NCBI GenBank assembly: GCA_023614405.1
Contig: CM042684.1
Span: 466,373,650 to 466,437,649 of the forward strand
Source: Avena insularis
Taxonomy: Eukaryota > Streptophyta > Magnoliopsida > Poales > Poaceae
Direction: 5' to 3'
Length of the DNA stretch: 64,000 bases
This document shows, piece after piece, positions 1-11,482 of the stretch; position 1 is the first letter of the stretch, and every line of letters begins with the position of its first letter. The position numbers and the translations under genes are program-made. Under the pieces are notes generated by a model that saw only the letters and a program-made list of their open reading frames with translations, did no database searches and had not been told where the DNA came from.

Positions 1-645
1 GTATTGGTATGCAAATTGTCCTCATGTGTATGTTGCTTGTTTTCTCTTTGTGTGTATGTGCTTAGTATAGAACCGTACAGCTTATGCTTGTAATCTGCTT
101 ATTGAATTGTGCCTTTCCTACTATTCTGACAACATTCCACGGGAATTTAAACATCTGCTCTGATCTCTTGTTTTTGTGGATGCCCGAGGCGTGCAGATAT
201 GTTAGCCAATTAAAATACTCATCTATGTGTCTTGTAGTCGAATAAAATATTCTAATTATTCATCGTCCATGGCTCTGCCGTGTGTAGCGGAGTTAAAAAA
301 CCATGGACGTGTACTGTTTCCTATGTTTTTATATTGCTCGTCCAAACGCCTATGCATGCACCTTTCCTCTGGTTCTAAATCCTGTAGTTTTGCATCAACA
401 ATGATTTCCTATTCCTACACGGTTTTCTATTCCTATGTTTTTCATACCCATGCTCTGAACGGAGCCTTAATTTACTCTATAATCTACCTAGCTCCTCATG
501 TGTAATCTGCCTATCTCATGGTTATCCTGCTAGTTAATCTACTTGCATTAAATGAAGTATAACCTAAGCTATTTGAGTTGTCTTGATCCCCCATGCATTT
601 CAACCATTCATCTAATGGTTGTGTTTTTCTATTCATGTTATGAAG
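1..645. other. CACTA interior, no exon recognised
   Basis: AT-rich sequence upstream of the first exon I can assign. A short open frame at 227-505 has no recognisable domain and looks accidental. This is probably an intron or leader of the transposon gene; an earlier exon may lie to the left of the window. Confidence 0.4.
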
Positions 646-3114
646 TTCCTATCACCGAAATCGAGAAGATTAGGGCTAGGACAATGATGAGGAACAACCG
701 CGTGTTCCAGTCTCTTGGGATTTCTGCAATAGTGTCGATGATTAGGAAGTCGAATGCTGGTAAAGAACATAGGGCAGTTACTGCTATATCCCCTTCCGCA
801 TCTGGCATAACACAAGGGGATAGCTCGGACTACAATCCTAGAGATGAAGAAGAAGTTGATGACAATGTAGTAGTGGAGAAGACTATTAAGGTGCATGTTT
901 AACAGTCTTGTTTGATGTTTTTTTCTCATTCTGTTCTTGCATAGTTTTCTTGTGATCTAATGCCATTGTCCTTGCTGTTTTTACAAACACTTGAAGGTTT
1001 CTAGGAGGAGAAAGAAGTCTGATGTTAAGAAGAGAAGGAATTTGAGTAGCCCAGAAGCATCTATGCAAATGGCTCCAGGAAGGGTGATGGAGGTAGCTCC
1101 AGAAGCATCAAAGAGATTGCTGGAACTTGATGAAGTTCCTGTTAGAGTCACTAGGAAGAAAGTGAAGGCGGTTGTTGTAGCCAACCATGAAGAAAACCCG
1201 CTTCACAATGATAAACAAAGCTCACCGCACAGGGATGACGATGGCGCACTGTCCACACAGACCTCAGCCGTGTCTGCATGGACCTCAGCCTCGTTCGCAT
1301 GGACCTTGGCCATGTTGTACCTTTGGTGGACAGAAATGGTGTCTTTCCTGAAGAAACTAAGCAAGGGAGTGAGCAACCTACATGTGATGAAGGCAAGTTC
1401 GTCTTGTACTATTTTTCTTACTCTTGCATTTGCTTCTATTGGATTAAATGCCATGTCATTGCCACAGTAGTGGTTTTTGCTGATATATCTACATCTTCGT
1501 ACCCATCTTGTTTGGTCCTAATCAAAATTTGTGTCCTATTCAGGCAATGCAATTGTGGTTCTCAAACATACAAGAAAAGGTGTAGGGCTGGACAGGATTA
1601 CTAAGTCGCTGGGTACTAAGGTGACAATCGATATTGCTGAAGGGATGAAGGGTCCTGAGAAGCCTTTGCTAGCTACAAAGTTTGCTTCAGAGTGTGGATT
1701 CACTGCAAGAACTCATGCACCAGTTCTTCCCCACTTCAAAGAATACAAAAAATACGCCAACCTGATTAAGGTCTTTGTTGGCAAAGTTGTTGTAAGTTAA
1801 CTTGTTGTTTATTGAATTTTTCTTTCTTTATTTCTGATACAACTTTCATATGATCGCTAATCATGTCTCTTTCCTTGCTTGCTTTCTTTGTAGTCAAATT
1901 TTGATATGGACACCAACTCGTGGACCATTCAAGAAGCATGCACCACTAAGCTGCAGAGAATAACAAAGAATAGGCGGCACCAGATCAAGAAGCTTTATTT
2001 TGACAATGTAAATGAGCATGAAGTTAGCATCAAGTCTCCTGTGAAAGGCATGTCGGATGATGAATGGCAATCGCTGGTGAAGTTGTGGTCCACAGGACGA
2101 CACAAGGTATGTCTCTACATTGGTATATCTTGGTCTCATTACATGTACCGTCTTTGATGTATCTGCTGCTGTTTACATGTATCTGATGCTCTTTGCATGG
2201 TATATGCTGATGTTTGCATGTACATGCTCTCCGCTTTTGTTTACATGTATGCGACCATCTGTTCTTCATTGATGTATATGTGTGGCATATTTTTAACAAG
2301 TAGTTGCTGGTCTATATTGGTAGTGCTAGCCCATGATAACAATCTATGTTTTTGTAGAAAACATGTGAATCAAACAAAGAGAACAGAATGAAGGTGAAGT
2401 TTCAGCAGAAGACCAGTTCGAGGTCCTACGCGGCTCATATCTATGCCACTATAAGAACAAAGCATGTTTTCTCTTTATTAGGCCCAAATAATTTTTGTCT
2501 CGAAAGCTTGTAGTTTGATTCTCGATTGAATGACATTTCAGAAGGAGGAGCGCAATGGTGAGGAACTTAACACGGTTGACTTGTTCAAGGCCACACACAA
2601 CAGCTCAAAGAATGGCTTTTCAGAGTCAGCTAAGAACGCTATTGTAAGTCATTTGAACTGTTGTGTTCTCTTCTCATAGAATACCTTTGCTGTTTGATTC
2701 ATCTTATTTGCATCTTATATCCATTCATGGCAGGCTGAGATGGAGAAGAGGATGGATGCCGAAGTACCTGATGGTGAAGAACCAATATGCGATGTCCAAA
2801 TTGTTGCTGAAGTGCTCAGAAAGGAATGCCGTTCAAGCACATTCTTGATCAATGTTGGGCTGCAGTCAAAGTCCGCTAGTACTAAGTCTACTACTGTAGC
2901 TGCCCATGTTCGTGACCTCAAGGAGCAGCTGGCAAGGTCCGAACTAAAAGGTGAAGCTATGGGAGAAGAAGTTGCTGCATTGAGGAAGAAGTCCGAAGAA
3001 GTTGAAGCCTTACAAGCTGCACGAGACGAGAAGTATGAACTGCTTCTGAAGAAGCATCAAGAACAGGATGAGAAGTTCTCCCACTTGATGGCACTGCTTG
3101 GAGCTAAGGCTACA
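646..3114 (+). CDS. CACTA second gene: Transposase_24 (Ptta/En/Spm) type protein, 7 visible exons
   Basis: Plants' CACTA transposons carry, beside the catalytic transposase, a second spliced protein of this family, thought to bind element ends. Proposed exons: 646-890, 997-1392, 1544-1791, 1894-2106, 2358 to about 2462, 2542-2643 and 2734-3114, the last continuing at 15725-15745 behind the Tat insertion. Donors and acceptors are mostly canonical; the 1392/1393 donor is GC (AG|GCAAGT), and the exon 5 donor looks degenerate. Exon 1 has the family's EIEKIRARTMMRNNR stretch, exon 2 a lysine/arginine-rich nuclear-signal-like start (SRRRKKSDVKKRR), exons 3-5 the core domain (GMSDDEWQSLVKLW, then ENRMKVKF), and exon 7 a glutamate/lysine-rich coiled coil. 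Reading frame changes once inside exon 2 (about 1240-1290, a small repeated tract), so the copy is probably not functional even apart from the insertion. Identification is from remembered family pattern, not a search. Confidence 0.75.
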
Positions 3115-3627
3115 TGTTTGGGATATACTTTCCGGGTATCCTCACAGTTCTTCACTGACCAGGGTGGCCCACTTTGGGTTAGAGCTTTGCTTCACGGGTG
3201 GCCTAGTCAGGGAGAAAGACGGAGTCCAATCCGGCTACGGGAAGGCCCAGAAGACTTACCGACTTAGGCCCATAATGTTACTTGTAGTTCAAGATGTACT
3301 CTGTAACCAACTCTTAGTCGTAGCCGGATAGATCTCTCCTGTAAACCCTAGGCCGGATATCTATATAATCCGTCCTAGGGAGAGCCTTTAGGGCACCAAC
3401 CCAATACTTTAGACCCTCAACTCGCACAGGCGAACCCTTGTAACCCATATTCTGGCTCTGCCGTATTACTGGATTGCTAGCAGGAGTAGGATCCGTCCAA
3501 AGCCGGCGGATTCGAACCTGGGTAAACTTGTGTGCTCACTGTCCCGGAATACCGTACGTCTCACACCCCTCTCTTCTGCACGCCTCGAGGACCCCCTCAT
3601 GGCGTAATTGTCATCAATCCGACGACA
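3115..3627 (+). repeat. 5' LTR of Tat copy 1
   Basis: Matches 15214-15719 along its whole length, with scattered substitutions and a few indels. It contains a TATA-like CTATATAA at about 3361-3368, the probable promoter. It ends CCGACGACA, directly followed by the primer binding site. The exact first base is uncertain because the two copies differ there (TGTTTGGG here, TCATTGGGG in the 3' copy). Confidence 0.9.
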
Positions 3628-3629
3628 GT

Positions 3630-3647
3630 TGGCGCCCACCATGGGGC
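3630..3647 (+). promoter_or_regulatory. tRNA primer binding site of Tat copy 1
   Basis: TGGCGCCCACCATGGGGC lies two bases after the 5' LTR, where reverse transcription is primed. Many grass gypsy elements share the form TGGCGCCCACCGTGGGGC. The A at 3641 creates an ATG inside the site, and this ATG opens the gag frame. Confidence 0.8.
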
Positions 3648-6600
3648 AAGTGAGCTTCAGATCTGCGTTCCGAATGGAATCTGCAAGAATCGGAATCGGC
3701 GAAACTATCCCCGTTGGTCGCATCCTCTACGCCAACGATGTCCCTCTCATCATTCTCAACGAGACTTGGATTCTGGCTAGGGAGGCTGTGACTGCCTACA
3801 CAATCATGTCTTTTGGCGAGATCGATGTTTATATAGGTTTCGCTGAAGCTGCCCCACCCACCCTAGCAGTGATGATAGAGGCAGAAGAATCTTTTGGGCC
3901 CCCTTTGTCCACGGAGGCGGCAAAGTTCCGGATCTCAGAAACCCCTAATCCCACCCAGCTCGCACCAGTTGTGGAGATAGTGGAGAAATCCGAGCCTGAA
4001 GAAGACCTAGCGGACCAAGTCGAATCTGGAGTGGATCTCCCAGGAGAAGCCGAATCCCAGATCGACCCGCCCACGGAAGTCGAAAACTAGGAGGAACTCA
4101 CCAATGACACTGATTCTGGCTCTGATGATGCTGGGACAGACATGCCTTTTCTGAGATACACACTGCGACGTATGATACTAAAAGGGGAAAGTGCAGATGC
4201 AATTCTCGAGACCATCAAAAGTTTCGACATGGCTGATCGCGAAAGCCGCAGGTACCTCAGGAAGCACGCATCGCACTTCATTGGATACGTGGGATCCGGA
4301 TCCGGCTCTGCCGATGCTGGAGAAAACATCGACTCTGTGCTAGAGGCAATTGGAACAAATGCCAACGTACCCACATCCTCTGATGAATCGATGACGTCAG
4401 CAGATTTCCGAAAGTTCTCCACGAAATATGAAGAGGAGTACAACACCAAAGGTGCAGAAGAAGGAGAAGCCATGGATGGAGGATCCGGGGCACACTCTCC
4501 CAAAGCGCAGGATGACATGGACATCGGAGATAATCCCGAAGTCCAGATGTCCGAAAGTACCGATCAGAGCATGACTCCGGGAAACGGACCCAAAGCCGTC
4601 TTTGCTACCGGCGCTGCCAAGAAGGCAAAGAAGAAGAACAAGAAGAACAAGACCCCGACAAAAGACCCTCCGACAGAGGAGGTGATTGCCGAGGAATACG
4701 AAGAAGACTCGGATGGAGCACTTATCCCAGAAGAGCCGAAAAAAGAAGAATTGGTGGATGGACACGTGATCACCGAAGGTGCGCGTAAACTCATCGATGC
4801 TACACTAACCACACATATCCCTACAGCTGCAGAACTTACTGCGGAAGAACTGGATGAAAGGGCCCAAGCCCTAGAAGCGCGTCGTCAACAACTCCTTGAT
4901 GAAGCTAAAAACATCGAGGAAGAGAAGAAACGCATGGCAACTAAGGACTACATGTCTCGGTTGCATCAGAAGACATGGAAGCGTCACACTAATGACGACC
5001 AATTCCCACATATCCGTGCTGTCCTTTTCAGAGATGAGATGGGGAAGCCACGGAAAGATAGCAAAGGAGATTGGGTATATCCAACCCCAGTACAGAATAC
5101 CGTGGCGGCCCTAGAAATTCTATCGGCTAATCCAGGACCGGAGGCGGTCCGTTTGGGTATCAAACTACTCAACAAGGGACTGGAGCAGCAAAAGGTCGCC
5201 CTGTCCGGAAGTCAAAAACTGGTATCGGATTTCGACCAATGTCGCACAGATCCGGCATGGGCTGATGTAAGACCCCATCGTGTTCCAGAGCAGCAGCATC
5301 ACCCCGAGCGACGGGAAGACAATTATTCGAGAACCGGATCGTCAGGACAGCATCGCAGGACTACGCATGACTGGAGCAACGTCACCCCAGTAGCCGAGAA
5401 AGAGGCCATCGCTGCTATGAATCCGTGGAATCCTCCCCGACGAGAGTCTAACAATCGAAGGGGAGAAGATAAAGAGAAACGTCGGGAGGAGGATCATCAA
5501 AAAATGCCACCTCCTAGACATGCAAGACTTCCAACTGAGCCTCACCAAGATGGGAACGACGGACAAAGGAACGACGGAAACCATGCTAGGACAAGCCAGC
5601 AGGGGGCTCGTCGTAGCCAAGAGCCTCCACGGAATCGGAATAATGACGCTCCGGACGGAGGCCGGCGATCAGCCGGAAACTATCTAGCTGCCCCACCTTC
5701 TCCACCAAGCAGTCATCACAACGGCTCCCAAGGGGGACAAGGAGGACGACGTGGCAGAGGAGGTGGTGGCAGAAGCCGAAGTCCGGCTCCAAGGCACCGC
5801 AGCCATAGTCGGCATTCGGGGCGATCTCTATCCCCGAATGACGCAAGGCACATGATCAACTCCAACATAGAGGCGCGGTGCTATGAAAATGATGATATCT
5901 ATGTGGACCCAAAGTGCTTTGAACCACGCATCAGAGCTACAAGATTCCCAGAAGGATTTGCTATCTCAAGACATATCCAAGCCTACGATGGCATTGCTCG
6001 GCCAGATACCTGGCTACAGGATTTTTTCCAAGCTTGTTGCATCGCTAAAGGCGGAAACAGCCTGGTTGCAACCCAATATCTCCCACTTATGTTGCGGAAG
6101 ACGGCATGATCATGGCTCAATGAACTTCCGGAGAACACCATCCATAACTGGTATGACATGCAAAGTGCGTTCTTTCGGAATTTTGAAGGCACATATCGGA
6201 GGCCCTGTACGGTCGGAGACCTATAGCGTTGCACCCAGAAGGCCAGAGAAACTTGCCGAGATTACCTGGGACGATGGATCAACACCAAGAACTCCTGTGA
6301 AGGAGTAAACGATCAAACCGCGATTGAAGCTTTCATCGCAGGACTCCCAATTGGTCTACTACGTCACCGCTTGAAGTGTGACAAGGTCACTGACTTGGGG
6401 GAGATGATAGAAACAGGGAGCAAGTATGCAGATGCTGACGACGATGTAGAGGGATTACTCAATGCCCTAGCTGTGCCGCAGTCGGCAAAACAACCAAAGC
6501 AACAAGCTCAGAAGCGCAAAAATACCTCAGAAGAGAAACCCAACGCGGAAACAGCAGTGGTCACTGCTACTTTCGGGTCTGGAAGACGAGGAGGACACGG

Positions 6601-7111
6601 TGGAGGCCGCGGGCGTGGCCGTGGGACTTCGATGGTCCAAGGTAGAGGAGAACAACAACCAGGAAAAACCTACTCTTGGGCCGACATTGCCAATAACCCA
6701 TGTGTGCATCACCTAGACACCAAGGGGGGCTCGTCCCACACCAACGCTGAATGTCGTTTCAATGACGACATCAGAAGAGATGACACCGCGGGTACAAAGC
6801 TAAGCGGAAGAAGGGAAAGAAAAATACCGAAAAAGACAAAGAGACCAAGGAAGATTCTGACATGGAGGAAGCTGATGCTTCAAATCCCAAGCCGGAAGGG
6901 AAGACGACTTTTCCCACCAAGAAGGACACTTGCGTCGCTTTCCTCGGATCTCAACCAGCAAAGGTCAAGAAAGCAGTTCTACACGAGCTTAGTGCAACAG
7001 TTCCGGCTGTCCCTCAATATCTGGACTGGTCGGAAGTGGCAATCACATTTGACCGTGCTGATCATCCGCCTAAGTTGCACAGGCGAGGAAAATACGCCTA
7101 AGTTGCGCTGA
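3641..7111 (+). pseudogene. gag of Tat copy 1 (broken)
   Basis: Structural capsid/nucleocapsid protein. One reading frame runs from the ATG at 3641 to about 6790, interrupted by stops at 4088-4090 (TAG), 6107-6109 (TGA) and 6224-6226 (TAG), after which the frame shifts. The first part is acidic (proline/glutamate-rich, about 4000-4790). A charged coiled-coil stretch follows (about 4830-4940), then an Arg/Gly/Ser-rich basic stretch (5500-5830). The capsid domain (Retrotrans_gag type, with WLNELPENTIHNWYDM) spans about 5900-6400. A GGHGGGRGRGRG stretch precedes an atypical zinc knuckle (CVHHLDTKGGSSHTNAEC, 6701-6754). The second Tat copy has CAG where 6224 has TAG, so that stop is secondary. 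Confidence 0.8.
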
Positions 7112-7683
7112 TCATGGACGGTGGTAGCAGCATCAATATTCTCTATGTCGAAAAGCTACGCCGGATGAAGATCTCGGAAACCCAGCTGAACCATAGCTCT
7201 GTGATCTTTCACGAAGTTGTCCTAGGAAGACAAGCTAATTCCCTGGGAGAGATTACTTTGTATGTCACCTTTGGAACTCCAAAGAACTATCGGACGGAGG
7301 CACTTTCCTTCGAAGTGGTCCCGTTCAAGTGCGCATACCACGCTATATTCGGACGTTCGGCTTAGTGGGCTTTTATGGCTTGTCCGTGTTACATTTACAA
7401 TATGACGAATATTCCAGGTCCCAACGGCGTGATCACCATCAGGGGAGACCCGAAAAAAGCGCGAGAGTGCGAGGATGGAAATGCCGCCTTTGCTGAAGCC
7501 GTGCTGCACGCCCAGGAGTACCAGGAGATCAAGAAAAGCATAGATCTGTCCGAGATGCCCGCAACGAAGAAGGAGGTGACAAAGCCAAATCCAGAGTTCA
7601 AGGCCTCAGAAGAGACGAAGAAGACGCCATTGAAGGATGATGACCCCCTCCAAGGTGACCCAGATAGGCGTAGGCCTAGGTAG
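7081..7683 (+). pseudogene. Aspartic protease and linker of Tat copy 1
   Basis: The frame 7114-7365 contains MDGGSSINIL, the D-G-[GS] active-site form typical of Tat proteases, then strands ending AYHAIFGRSA. A TAG at 7363-7365 stops it where copy 2 remains open. The next frame (7375-7683) is the lysine/glutamate-rich linker before the RT. It releases gag and pol products in an active element; this copy is inactive. Confidence 0.75.
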
Positions 7684-7753
7684 CGCATAGGAAATCGCGC
7701 TCGTCAAGTTCCTCCAAGAAAATCAAGAGATCTTCGCATGGCAGCCATCTGAC

Positions 7754-8565
7754 ATGACCGGAGTACCTAGGGAACTTGCCGAGCACTCTCTAAATGTAAA
7801 CTCGAACGCTAAACCCGTCAAACAGTCCCTACGACGGTTTGGCGATGAAAAGCGTAAGGCAATAGCTAAGGAACTAGCATGGCTCGAGTTAGCCGGATTC
7901 ATAGAAGGGGTCATCCACACTGAGTGGTCGGCCAATCCTGTAATGGTCCCTAAAAAGGACACCACTAATTTAAGGATGTGTGTTGATTATACTGCCTTGA
8001 ATAAGGCTTGTCCAAAAGATCCGTTCGCTCTGCCTAGAATTGATCAAGTTATCAATTCTATGGCAGGCTTAGAACTCCTCTGTTTTCTCGACGCATATTC
8101 CGGTTATCACCAATTTCGGATGAAGGAATCTGATAAAGTCAAAACTTCATTCATAACCCCTTTTGGAACCTTCTGTTTTGTTACGATGCCCTTTGGGCTG
8201 AGAACGCAGGAGCTACGTACCAGCGCACGATGCAGCGTTGCCTCCATGACCAACTCGGACGCAATGTACATGCATACGTGGATGATATCGCGGTAATGTC
8301 CAAAAAGAAGGAAACACTTGTTTCCGACTTGGAGGAAACATTTTCCAATCTACGAAAATACAACATCATGCTTAACCCAAAGAAATGCTTCTTTGGAATA
8401 CCAACCGGAAAATTTTTAGGTTTCATCGTGTCTCAGAGAGGCATAGAGGTGAACCGAGACAAAATCAAGGCTATACTCAATATTTCGTGCCAACTCTTTG
8501 AAGGACGTACAAAGATTAACTGGTTGCATCGCTGCGGTCAGTCGATTTGTAAGCCGGCTTGGTGA
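7754..8565 (+). pseudogene. Reverse transcriptase of Tat copy 1
   Basis: Fingers and palm motifs are plain: VPKKDTTNLRMCVDYTALNK, then FLDAYSGYHQFRM and ITPFGTFCFVTMPFGL in the frame 7754-8296. The catalytic YVDD (8275-8286) falls in the frame 8230-8565, so a one-base deletion near 8203 splits the enzyme. The CVDYTALNKACPKDPF wording is characteristic of Tat-lineage RTs. A further frame change near 8500 separates the thumb/connection part, which continues at 8498-8698. Confidence 0.85.
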
Positions 8566-9120
8566 AAGAGCCGCACCATTATACAAACTCCTGAAAAAGA
8601 CCAAGGATTTTGTTTGGACTGACGAAGCTGAAGCTACACTACAAGACCTGAAGAAAGTACTCTCATCTGCTCCTATCCTTGCAGCGCCAGAACCTTAGGA
8701 ATCGATGTTGCTCTATCTTGCTGCGACCAGTAAGGTCGTTAGTATCGTCATGGTGGTGGAGAGACCAGAGGAAAATCAGGAGCACCTGGTGCAACGTCCG
8801 ACTTACTTTGTTAGTGAGGTCCTGATAGAGTCAAAACAGCGGTATCCGCACTATCAAAAGTTGGCTTACGGTGTTTTTCTAGCATCTCGTAAGTTATGCC
8901 ACTATTTTCAGGAGCATCCAATTACCGTGGTGAGCATAGCTCCCATGAGAGATATAATCAACAACAGTGACGCCACAGGACGCGTCGCCAAATGGGGAAT
9001 AGAGCTTTCAGCTTTTGACATTGAGTATAAACCTCAAACAACAATCAAATCCCAGATCATTGCTGACTTTGTCGCTGATTGGACAGAGACGAAGGAGAAC
9101 ATGATCGTCCCTGAGTCAGA
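8566..9120 (+). pseudogene. First RNase H domain of Tat copy 1
   Basis: The frame 8498-8698 ends with a stop at 8696-8698 and continues at 8705-9241 with LLYLAATSKVVSIVMV, RPTYFVSEVL, RYPHYQKLAYGVFLASRKLCHYF and SAFDIEYKPQTTIKSQIIADF, the usual order for the RNase H that follows gypsy RT. The last motif marks its C-terminal end. The acidic residues expected early in the fold appear degraded, as is common for this first domain in dual-RNase H elements. Confidence 0.75.
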
Positions 9121-9540
9121 ATATTGGACCCTTTTCTTCGATGGGTATAAGGCTCGAGGGGGCTCGGGGGATGCGTGGTGCGCAAATCACCCCAAGGAGA
9201 TAAACTTTTATACGTGTTGCAGATCCACTTCACAGCGATAAACAATATTGCCGAGTATGAAGCACTGCTACATGGAATCCAGATTGCTAAGGATATTGGC
9301 ATCCGACGTTTGATGTGTTATGGAGATTCGGATCTTGTTGCTCAACAAGTGTCGGATATTTGTAATGCAAATAAACACATGGAAGCATATAAAGCTGTCG
9401 TGGATGATCTATCTAAATCGTTCGAAGGGTTTGAAGTTCAACACATCCCTCGAGCAGAAAATGAGGAAGCAGACGCACTATCTCGGATAGGTTCTGCGCG
9501 GAAAGAGGTCCCGGATGGCGCTTTTTTAGAGCACCTCAAA
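9121..9540 (+). pseudogene. Second (archaeal-type) RNase H of Tat copy 1
   Basis: A second RNase H starts with WTLFFDGYKARGGSG (frame 8705-9241) and, after a frameshift near 9165-9180, continues in 9175-9768 with NNIAEYEALLHGIQIAKDIG, YGDSDLVAQQVS and HIPRAENEEADALSR. These supply the catalytic Asp, Glu, Asp and the terminal His/Asp-type motif. The extra RNase H is the diagnostic trait of the Tat lineage. Confidence 0.85.
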
Positions 9541-10840
9541 GTTCCCTCAATAAAGGGAGTAGATGAGAAATATCCGACCAAATCCGACTCACCTTTGATA
9601 GCAGTTCTGGCTGTAATTCCCAGCTGGACTCAACCCTACCTCGATTATTTGGTAGCTGGCAAATTACCCGAAGACGAGGTGCTGAGCCGGCAGATTATCC
9701 GACGAGCAAAAGCCTTTACTATTGTTAAAGGTGAGCTCCATAAACGGAGTGTTTCTGGGGGTTTTTAGCGCTGTGTATCTCTGGAAGAAGGAGTGGAAAT
9801 CTTAAGGGAAATTCACGAAGGCGAGTGTGGTCACCATGCTGCAGCCAAATCTTTAGTGGCAAAAGCTTTTAGACACGGATTTTTTTGGCTTACAGCTCAG
9901 GCAGATGCCGAACGATTAGTCAAGACGTGCAAAGGCTTCCAAAAATATGCCAAACAAGCTCATGTTCCGGCTGACCAGTTGCGAACAATAACTATAACAT
10001 GGCCCTTTGCGGTCTGGGGGCTTGATATGGTAGGACCTTTTAAATGAGCTCCAAGTGGATTTACTCACCTCTTAGTGATGGTGGATAAATTCACTAAATG
10101 GATTGAGGCTAAACCTATCACTAGTGGTGATGGAGCAACAACCAAAAGATTTTCGAGGATGTTATAATCCGGTATGGTTATCCACATAGCATTATCACGG
10201 ACAACGGGAGTAACTTCTCTATGGGAGAATTGGCTGAATTCTGCAACGAGCAAAATATCGGGCATGACATTGCGTCAGTCGCACATCCACAAGCTAACGG
10301 ACAAGTCGAAAGAGCAAATGGGTTAATCCTACAAGGCCTGAAACCGAGACTCGAAGCACCACTACGACGTGCTGCGGGGGCTTGGGCAGAGGAATTACCC
10401 TCTGTAATATGGAGTTTACGAACGACTTCGAATAGGTCAACCGGATACACACCTTTCTTCTTGGTCTACGGCGCAGAAGCAGTTCTTCCTAGTGATTTGA
10501 TTCACACTTCTCCTAGGATGCCGAGGTTTCTCGACAAAACGATATCGACTTAGTCGAAGAAGTTCGCGTCGTTGCTGAAATAAGATCTACAGCCTATCAG
10601 CAGAAGTTACGCAAGTATCATAGCCAGAGAGTCCGAAATAGATCTTTCAATAAAGGCGATTTGGTTCTCCGGCTTGTGTAGCAAAGAAAGCACAAACTTT
10701 CCCCAGTATGGGAAGGGCCCTTTTTAGTTAGTCGAGTATTGCACAATGGATCGTACTACTTAACTGACATGAGGCCAGTCAAAGAAAGACCTGCTACTAA
10801 GAAGAGAAAGAGAGCTGGAGGCGACAAATCCGGATGAGTT
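9541..10840 (+). pseudogene. Integrase of Tat copy 1
   Basis: The zinc-binding domain is in the frame 9793-10047 (EIHEGECGHHAAAKSLVAKA, then VKTCKGFQKYAKQA). The second cysteine of the usual C-x2-C pair is phenylalanine here. The catalytic core follows with WGLDMVGPF, VDKFTKWIEAKPIT, then ITDNGSNF-like sequence at 10196-10220 and HPQANGQVERANGL (first Asp, second Asp, Glu of the D-D-E triad), but stops and shifts at 10045, about 10140 and 10551 break it. The C-terminal tail with the family's WEGPFLVSRVLHNGSYYLTD reaches about 10838, where a TGA ends the pol region. Confidence 0.8.
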
Positions 10841-11480
10841 AGATGCACTGGAATATTGCTCAGCTACGTCCCTTTTATTCTTAGTTTATCCTTCTTTGTA
10901 AACATATATATGTACATGTTCTGTGAGAAATAAAAGTTTTGGTTGCCTCAATATTTTCTGAGAAGTTTTTACCATCTTATTTCCAAATGATCATGTCATA
11001 GTCGAAAATCCCAGAATGCTTGAAAGTACTTTATGCTCATGTTCATTCTGGTTTAGATTTCCGATTCTAAAATTGCTACCTTTGGGTATAACTCTAAAAT
11101 TTCTAGTCTTTACTTTGGTTATTTGTCTGATTGCTGGATGCGGGCATTTTCCGAGTAGTGAATTGTTGGTACTGGAAGCCGGCTTTGTTTCCGAGTTTAA
11201 ACTGGTTTAGCAATTGAGCTCCGTTGCTCGGCAAAGTTTCCGGCAGAAGGTTTAGCCAGCTCACGAAAGGTACGAGGTGGAAAGCCAGATAAAAGATAAG
11301 TGTGGGTGAAAAAATACAAGTGCTTATGTAAACATTTCAGGAATGCAAAAAGTTTAAAGCCAAAAGTGCTGAATAGATCAAAAGCTTAGCACAAGCAAAA
11401 TCATAGTACTTCATATTTACAGAAGCATCATGTTTTTTCAGGATAATGCAAATATTTCTGGCAATTTATGATGCAGGAGG
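10841..11480. other. Spacer between pol and the antisense gene
   Basis: No conserved protein. It holds the AT-rich 3' flank of pol. The same spacer, in the same order, is found in copy 2 at about 36730-37340, so it belongs to the element. Confidence 0.6.
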
Positions 11481-11482
11481 AG

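Noticed and set aside
227..505. Open frame of 92 codons
   Set aside because: No domain, AT-rich, cysteine/serine-rich by chance; probably transposon intron.
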